Assembly (NCBI GenBank): GCA_003254925.1
Contig: QANZ01005411.1
Coordinates: forward strand, 46,379 to 110,378
Source: Chamaecrista fasciculata
Taxonomy: Eukaryota; Streptophyta; Magnoliopsida; Fabales; Fabaceae
Reading direction: 5' to 3'
Length of the DNA stretch: 64,000 nucleotides
The first letter of the stretch is position 1. Each line of letters begins with the position of its first letter. The position numbers were made by a program, and so were the translations under genes. Shown here one piece after another: positions 56,540 through 64,000 of the stretch. The notes beneath the pieces were generated by a model, which saw only the letters and a list, made by a program, of their open reading frames with translations, searched no databases and had not been told where the DNA came from.

Positions 56540-58129
56540 AACACTTTTCGTTAAATACAAACAAAAGTAAACCATGGGACCTCTTTGTGTTAATGGCGAA
56601 ATATACAGGCTATCAGAATGTTACTTTTTGAACCACAGGGTCCGAAAGTGTAAGTTATCCAAATAGGATTATCAAAATTCTTCTAATTATGAAATACCCT
56701 GACAGGGCACTCGTCGTAAGGTGCTCTTATCATTGTGGATATGGATAAATCCGCATCAAATTAATAATACATTAGCCTCTTAGTATTACTATATATTAGA
56801 ATATAGTATAGCCTAGTGAACTAAAGGTCGAATCTCTCACGAAACTCGATGGGAGGAGAGCGCAAGTAATTATGGTCGGATCGTCTCTTTGTGAATGGCA
56901 GAAATAACTGTCACTATCACTTAAGTCACGAAGTTGTGAGATTGTTATGAGAAAATAAGTAAATAAATGAAGTTGTACGAAATAAAGAAACAATACCTTA
57001 GGAGAGAATCGTCTGACTGGCAATCATCGTTCATTAGAGAAATAGAGTCTTGAATTGGTTATGAACATGCAAACCATATCCAAAGATGTATTTGTAAAAT
57101 AAGCATAAATACTAAGTTGTAAAACATAATACAACCGACCCTACTTATATGAAGTACATTGACAATTATGAAAGAACGATTATTAAGAAATGACGACAAA
57201 GATAGAAGAGAAGATAGATCACTTGAGATTACTTGGTAAAACGAGAACATATTATTAATCTTTCAAAGTAAGGATCCACTTGATTAAATTACAAATCGAG
57301 ACAATAATACGTATGAAAGAATTGAAACAATCCCTAATCTACTTGTTTAATATATTTGACAATTAATCATAAACCTATGAGTAAATTGAAATACTAAAGT
57401 GAAACATAACTAAAACAGCGAACTCTCCATGAAAGAACAATAAACTCAGCCCATGTCATCGGAATTCTCCTTCACTATTAGTGAATTAGTTACGCATGCC
57501 CATGCAAAGTAATCAGAGATGAAAGATATGTGAAATGGATGAGTTGTCGATCCTCTGGACTGGAGAATGACGCGAGCTATTTATAGGTGAATTTCTGGAC
57601 AGCGTTGTTGCGTGCGCCACAGGCTTCCCATGATGGCTCACGGGATTTTCCTTGATTTCTGTTAAACAGTTTCAATATACGCGATCTGGACAGTTTCAGC
57701 TCCTTGCTTGGGATGCAAGTAATGTGAGTTGTCGCTAATTACAACGGCTCAATTTCTGGAGCAAACCTAATATGCCTTCTAGAAGCTCTACTGATGTCAT
57801 GTTGACGTGTTGACTGCGTCGTTCCCTGGGCTACCGGCTTAGTATGAAGGCGCAAGCTCTTGAGCTTGGCTTTATCACAATTAATTGCTCCAACCTTCGG
57901 TTATGTTTTATTTGCTTGTCTTTTGCTGTGATGAGGGCCTGAAACCACTAAGTACACGATTAAGCCGCACTATATCATAAACATGACAAGATACCGCAAA
58001 ATAGCACTTTTATTCATTCACTCGATGCATCACCTTAGTACAAACCTTACCACATTACTTGGTCATATTTGCAATAAATAGTATTGAAAAGATGTTAAAA
58101 GATGACCAAATAACATAGTCAGATTTGGC
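56540..58129. other. Repeat-like sequence of unknown class
   Basis: No ORF with a recognisable domain. Its text around 57560-57940 (CTATTTATAGGTGAATTTC, GCGTGCGCCACAGGC) resembles LTR promoter sequence. It was continuous with 60199 onward before the solo LTR inserted, because the CTGAT duplication joins both. Confidence 0.4.
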
Positions 58130-58134
58130 CTGAT

Positions 58135-60198
58135 TGTTGGGAAATCATAGAGGAGCGCAGCGGAAAAAACAACGTGAAATTAAAATTTTTGCCAACTCTA
58201 TAATTCCCTTCCAGGATCCACTATCTGTATTTATGCTAGTAAAGAAAGAATGTATACCTCAAAACAATCGGTGGGTTTGAATTATGCGATTCCGAGAAGT
58301 TCACTCCAAAGTGTCCTTCCTCTGCCGGTGATCAACACGAACAGTTTTGTAGTCACCGAGGTGCTAGCCTCCAATTCTTTTCTCCAAAAGAATTCGGGAA
58401 CCAAATCTACTATTCTTGAATGATCAAGAACAATTCTTGATCTCCAAGAATTGGTGGCGCAAGTCTCACACACTAACCCTAAGGATTTTAGGGTTTTGGT
58501 TGAAATTCTCCTCTCACTTGGAAAAGTCGACTTCTCTCTCTAGGAATTAGGGTTAGGCGAATTTTTCTTCAAAAGGTTTGGCAAGTCGACTTCTCTAGTG
58601 TATTTATAGAGTTATGGAATTGACAATTATAATTAGGGAATCCCTAAATTAGTGAATTATCAAATTATTAAAATTATAAGATTACACTAATATTATAATT
58701 TTAGGACTTGAATTCTTAATTAAAATATTACATTAATATCTTAATTTGAATTCAAAATGCAATCTTGAGATTCAAAATGCAAGATCAAATCTTGCACATG
58801 GACCCACAAGCAATGCACCATCCCCATCTCCTTTTTAAGGAATTTAATAAATCAAAATAACAACCCTAACTCTTAGGAAGTTATAACCAACTTATCTATT
58901 CCCTAATAATATTGAATTAAAATATTACCCTAACATCTTAATTCAAAATTTGAATCTTGAAATCAAAATCAAATCTTGAATTCAAATTCAAATCTTGAAT
59001 CTAATTAACAAAACAATTTTATTAATCAAAAACAAAAACATGAGGCGCCACCCTCATTCTTGTTATCCTAATATTGGAGAATTTAATAAATCAATAATCC
59101 CCTAACTTTTAGGAGGCTTATCCAATTTATTATTCCCTAATATTTTAAACAAGAATTTAATTGTAAATAGATTAATCAAATTAACTATTTAACAATTAAT
59201 ATATTTAAACTTGTCTAACAAATTTAAATATCATAAACGTAGATATTATTTAAGACAAGATTTCATGTCCTAAGACATTCAACTATGTCTTAAATTGTGT
59301 CACTAAAGTGACTCACGAATTAACCCTAATTCGTGTCCCATTGCGGTGTCTTGATCCTACTCGTGTGTGACCCAGCAGGCCTCACGCGAAGTTGGCAGCA
59401 AGTCATCTCTATGACTCACAAGTCGAGAGCGGACTCTAGCAAGCCATCACGACTACCCAAAACACGTGAGTTATCGTTTTAACAAAACCGATTTAACCTT
59501 AGTACCACCTTGTCATAATCCCTATTGTCACATGATATTTTGGTCTTGGATAAGGCACGAGAAAGTATCCTTATTCCAAACCATAACTTTCTCGATTCCT
59601 TGAGTTAGTCCTATTTCACTGTGTGGCCACACATTCCTTGGACAAACTCATCGAGGGCGCCAGTTAAATATCTCTCATCTTAATGAGGGACAAAATTCCA
59701 TCTTGGTCAACCACATTCCTCAGCACGGTAAACAACTAAACCCGTACCTAGCCTGTATGGCTACCCTGTTACGGGCAACGTTGGACTAGGCCAAAGTTTA
59801 GCATCTACAATGTCGGAATAGTCAAGACCTCAGGTCTAAGAGCATCGTGACAGGTGTACAGGAGAGACTAGCTTATGACTAAACCCATGCAGGACTCTCC
59901 GGGTCGGTCCAGCAACTTGTAACCTTTACATAATTGCACCATGACTCTCGAGAAGCATCATGTGCATGTATCTCTATACACCGAGGTCATGCTGGTCTTG
60001 GTTCATTCACGTTCCCACGAGAATAATCGACCAGGGACAATTTAGATTAATTATCACATAATTAATCAAGGAATGTTATCACAGTAAACATGCTAATAAT
60101 ATGATAACGACATAATTTATCATCTATAAATTAATCAAAAAGAAATTTGTTCAAACAAAACATATAAAATGATTGGCCCTAGGGCACAATCTCCATCA
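58135..60198 (+). mobile_element. Solo LTR, ~2.06 kb, with perfect target duplication (copy 3)
   Basis: Starts TGTTGGGAAATCATAGAGGA and ends ACAATCTCCATCA (final CCAACA mutated to CCATCA). CTGAT flanks both sides (58130-58134, 60199-60203). It shares with copy 2 the GAGGTGCTAGCCTCCAATTC block and everything downstream, but their first ~200 bp differ, so they are two subfamilies. Confidence 0.9.
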
Positions 60199-62425
60199 CT
60201 GATCACATCTCGACTTCCGGAAGGATTTATTGAGTAACAATTGAAGTACTGATGATGGTACTAGATGAGAGATGGATCCGAAAATGAGGATTAGAGGCTT
60301 GAGGGACTCAGCTACAAGTGTAAAACGGACCGTAATGAAAGGAAGAAAGATTATATGAGGGCCGAAAACTGGATTTATGGAAAGATTTTGTGGAATGGAA
60401 GTTCTGTAAGTAAGTTGGTCAACTCGCTGGCACGCTCGCCGTCGGTGAGGTACTGGCAACGAACTGCCTAGAGTATAAATTATGGGCAGCTGGCTGAAAA
60501 ACTCATTTCAGGGGTCATTTTGTCAATTTAGTGAGAGAAACGAGTTTAGAGAGAGGAGTTCCAACAACGAAGTTCTTCAAGTTTTCATCAAATGTCATGG
60601 TAGGATTCTCTAAATCGCTCTTTGAATCTCATTTCTTCACTTGCATGTGAGTTTTCTGAAGTTGAAGTTTTGTCCCTCTCACTGTTGAGACTGATTTCAT
60701 GGGTTGATGTTCATGCATGTTAAATTTAAGGCTATATTCTTCTTCTCCGTCATGTTTATCATCATATATGTGAAATCCATGATGATCCATGAAGGTTTTC
60801 CTGATTTTCTTGATTTATAAAAAAGTATGCTTGTCCACTCGAGTTCAGGGACTACATCGACATGAATGTATGATCTAATGATGGATTTCTGTCTATGGAG
60901 TGATTTAATCGATGGATATGAAGTTGATTGAATTTGGAGTAGATTTGAGTATATTTAGGGACTAAAATGTATAATATGAAACTATGAGGAAGATGATGAA
61001 TAGTGATTTCTGGTTCTGGGCAGCTCACCACCTACCTCGCCACCATGGGGTCGCGGTGAGGTCAGTGGCGAGGTACCCAATGAGGAGATTTTCAATTTCT
61101 GGCTCGCCACAAACTCACTGTGGAGTTCGTTGGCCAACTCATCGCCAAGGCTCCCATGGGCCACGACGACCTCATGGCGAGGGACTATAGTGCACTATTT
61201 TCAGTGTAGAGCTTGATGAATGTGATTATGAGACTGTTTTATGACTATTTTGATATGTATGTGATATATGTTGATTGGTTACCCGATTTATGATCATTGT
61301 GTGATCAGGTAAGATTGATGCTTGTGTATGAATAAATGTCTGATGTGGAATGAATGTAAAATTACTATCATGAACATGCATGATTAATGTTATACATGAA
61401 TGATGGAATGATGATGATGAAAGAATGCATGATTGCATAATGAAAGAAAGAAAAGACATTTAAAAGATGATTGGGGATGGTGGTTTGTCCCCCTAGTGGC
61501 CTAAGTGCCAATGTTATGATGTCCTGGGATGGTGGTGTGTCTCGCTTGGAGGACAATTGATTCGTGTACACGTCGGGGGATGCCCTGGAAGGCTAACTAC
61601 TATGTTGATCGCGACCAACCATGATATGGAAAGATAAGTAAAAGATAGAGAAAGTAAGTAAATGGAAAGCATTGCATAAGTTGCATATGTACAGATGATC
61701 CGGTATGTTCTCTAACTCTTATGTCTATGATTATGAAATTCATTCTCGAATTCTCACTCCTTCAACATTTACAGATGCCGATACTGAAGTTCATAGTCCT
61801 AGTGGCTATAGAGGAGGTACTAGTTTCTCCGTTAGGGACCATCACGGTGGTCAATGATGTGCAGCTGATCTCGATCCCTGAATCAGTCATTCCACCAAAG
61901 TCTACTCCGACACCACCACTGCCAACTAGTGCAGTTTGATTATGTAGTAAATCTTAGTAGTCTCTTTTGGTACTGCCTGTAGTTGATATTTTGGTAAGTT
62001 GTGTAGTCATCAGTCTTTTGTGGAGGCAGAGCCTATCAAGGTGAGGTAGTATTCATTAATGAGTTTTATTTATATACACAGATATATGATAGGTTATGGG
62101 AGAACATACGATCTGATCCCTTGATGGTCAGGCCTAAATTGATGTTATGATACAATGTTATATATATATATAAGTTAAGTAGGTTGATATGTATGTTTAC
62201 CGCTTTACGATTGTGAATGTATGTATAATATATGATAACGGTATTAGCGTAAGTAAGATAGTAAGCGTCAACCAGCATAACCACGTAATTCCATGTCAAC
62301 CAAGTAAAAAAAAAAAGAAATTTACCCAAGTTTTGCACCCAAGCCTTTCTATTTTCAAATAACTACAATTATTTCTGCTGAACTATGTGATATATTATAT
62401 TGACTCTAGAAGTTGGGATGTCACA
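60199..62425 (+). mobile_element. Probable gypsy (chromovirus-like) LTR or LTR fragment
   Basis: It ends in GTTGGGATGTCACA, similar to the 3' ends of many Tekay/Del-type LTRs, and contains the type of block seen in such LTRs around 61469-61605 (GGGGATGGTGGTTTGTCCCC). No partner end TGTGACATCCC and no gag-pol were found, so the left boundary is unknown and the assignment is an inference. The 60-90 codon frames here lack domains. Confidence 0.4.
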
Positions 62426-62439
62426 AACATTTCTACCAA

Positions 62440-63215
62440 ATTAAATAATTTTATCTAATAAATTAACGAACATTATCTAACAAAATTAACTAATATATTT
62501 TTTATAAATATTATTTAGCAAAATTAACTAAGATTTTTCAATATTATGTAAAATATAACTTTTTAATTATTAACAAACTTAAACAATTGTAAACAAAATT
62601 AACCCACATTATCTAAAAACAATTGTACAATATATTATTTTAAAACTTATTTACAAAATTTTCTAAGAGTTATAAAAAATTAAATAATTTTACCTAATAA
62701 ATTAAATAACATTATCCAACAAAATTAACTAATATATTTTCTACAAATATTATCATAAAAAATTGACTAAGTTTTTTTACAATATTATCTAAACTATAAT
62801 TTTTTAATTATTGACAAACTTAATCAATTTCATCTAATAAATTAACCCACGTTATAAAAAAAAATTATACAATATATTATTTTAAAAATCATTTACAAAA
62901 TTCACTAACATTATCTAACGATATTTACTAATATATTTTTTACAAATATTATCAAAACAACTCACTAACATTACTGAGTTAACTAACACATTCTCTAAAA
63001 AATTGACTAACATTATCTAAAATATTAAAAACATTATCTAAAAAAATTAACCAATATTATCTAAAAGAGAATTAACCTTATCTAATATTATTAAACAATT
63101 TTATCAACTAACTTTTCTAACAATTTAACTATATATAAAATTAATTAAAATATGTTCTTATAAATTAAATAATTTAATCACTAACATTAAGTAATAAAAA
63201 ACTAACCAATATTAT
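62440..63215. repeat. AT-rich tandem array, ~239-bp period
   Basis: The unit beginning TTAAATAATTTTATCTAATA at 62441 repeats at 62680 with high similarity through TTAACTAATATATTTT and TTAATTATT.ACAAACTTAA. A shorter, more diverged third copy follows from about 62900. A smaller motif, AACATTATCTAA, recurs about ten times within. Confidence 0.75.
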
Positions 63216-63225
63216 TTAAAGAAAA

Positions 63226-63444
63226 GGTAAGACTTTGGTAAAGTTTCTTATATCTTTTCTATAAGGTTCCCCAATCAACATTTGACACGTGACAAATATT
63301 TTATGCATGACCAATCATAGTAGAAAGGGAATATTAAATACACTTTTTGCATTACCAATTATGGAAGAGAGAGAATGTAAATTAAGCTTGTGATGGGATG
63401 AATCTTATAGCAAAGATAAAAAGAAACTTACATAAGTTTTTTCC
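63226..63444. mobile_element. ~220-bp MITE
   Basis: The left GTAAAGTTTCTTATATCTTT with CTATAAGGTTCCCC is mirrored at right by GGGATGAATCTTATAGCAAAGATAAAAAGAAACTTAC. An ACACGTGAC motif lies in the left half. No ORF is present. Confidence 0.65.
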
Positions 63445-64000
63445 TTAAAAAAGTGTCAACATTATCTATATATAAATAAATATATACGTACCTCTTAATC
63501 TTCTTTTTCTCCTCCCCCTTCTTCCTCCTTTCTCTTTTTCCTGCTCTTTCAAATAATGAAAATAACAATAAACATTTTTTAAAAAATTAATCAACACAAT
63601 CAAGACGAGAGTTAACAATAGTAGAAAGAATCCGATCAACTCATAATCAGGATGAGAAATAACAATAGGAGTCATAATCCAAAATACATCTCAAATTCAT
63701 AGTTAATATCAGAATTACAAGTTTCCCAACTAGTTCAACTAGAATCCTTACGAAAACTATAAAAGTGTAAAGAAGAACTCTCTAAATAATAAACCAAGCT
63801 CAGCTTCCATCAATCTTCCTCTGGGCAAATGTGTTTAGCTACTCATGTGGTGGAGAAACACTGAATCGAGCCCTCCTCCAACAATGGCAAACATGGATGG
63901 TGAAGAAAACCAGAAAAGTGGTAGAAATGTGGAGAAGACTATGAGAGAAAAGGAGATGGGATGAATGGAACGACTCTTATCTCCCCTCATCTAGACAGTT
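63445..64000. other. Right edge, no gene recognised
   Basis: A purine/pyrimidine-biased block (CTTCTTTTTCTCCTCCCCCT, ~63500) and a short frame MANMDGEENQKSGRN near 63883 that ends within 30 codons. It could be the edge of a gene continuing right, but nothing supports this. Confidence 0.3.

Overview
The window is nuclear DNA from a eudicot plant, possibly a legume (the placement is not firm). It is AT-rich, its genes are split by GT-AG introns, and about half of the readable sequence is transposon-derived. There are two isolated N bases (19613, 43211) and one assembly gap (36246-37068). Nothing prokaryotic is present: no operons, CRISPR arrays or phage genes.

Genes, left to right: (1) the 3' three exons of an NRT1/PTR-family (NPF) transporter, 2143-7131 (+), whose N-terminal exons are not in the window, followed by a decayed copy of its own intron 3/exon 4 junction; (2) a complete seven-exon TIC32-like short-chain dehydrogenase, 10602-12991 (+); (3) a complete five-exon type-A cytokinin response regulator, 18532-19583 (+); (4) convergent to it, a large eight-exon gene 29236-22710 (-) that fuses an F-box, a CW zinc finger, a SNF2/RAD16-type ATPase and a RING-like finger, and uses one non-canonical GC-AG intron; (5) a three-exon ROMO1-like mitochondrial inner-membrane protein, 32622-35383 (+); (6) an orphan first exon of a small uncharacterised plant gene, 43881-44081 (+). 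Genes 1-5 are unrelated housekeeping or signalling genes with no sign of joint function.

The gene-bearing left half is seeded with small terminal-inverted-repeat (TIR) elements, several inside introns: a nested pair in the NPF intron, one MITE and one Au-type SINE in the dehydrogenase gene, and families of foldback elements carrying 'ttggtcc' motifs. Two PIF/Harbinger-like elements flank the ROMO1 gene; one of them (35765-38153) has a classic TAA target duplication.

From about 40 kb onward the window is mostly transposon. Two adjacent long inverted repeats (40159-41567 and 41956-42973) come first. Then a 5'-truncated Sirevirus-type Ty1/copia element runs from 46272 to 56539 (gag tail, protease, integrase, RT, RNase H, an env-like reading frame, polypurine tract, 3' LTR), with stop codons and frame breaks. 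Three copies of an unrelated ~2 kb LTR (TGTTGG...CCAACA) are interspersed. Two are clean solo LTRs with perfect 5-bp target duplications (GTCAA, CTGAT). The third is truncated and abuts the Sirevirus gag exactly at its zinc knuckle. Probable gypsy LTR material, an AT-rich tandem array and a small MITE close the window.

No wholly new system could be demonstrated. The most informative items are the transposon nesting history, the long inverted repeats as possible small-RNA sources, the transposon end next to the ROMO1 promoter, the GC-AG intron and the stranded exon at 43881.
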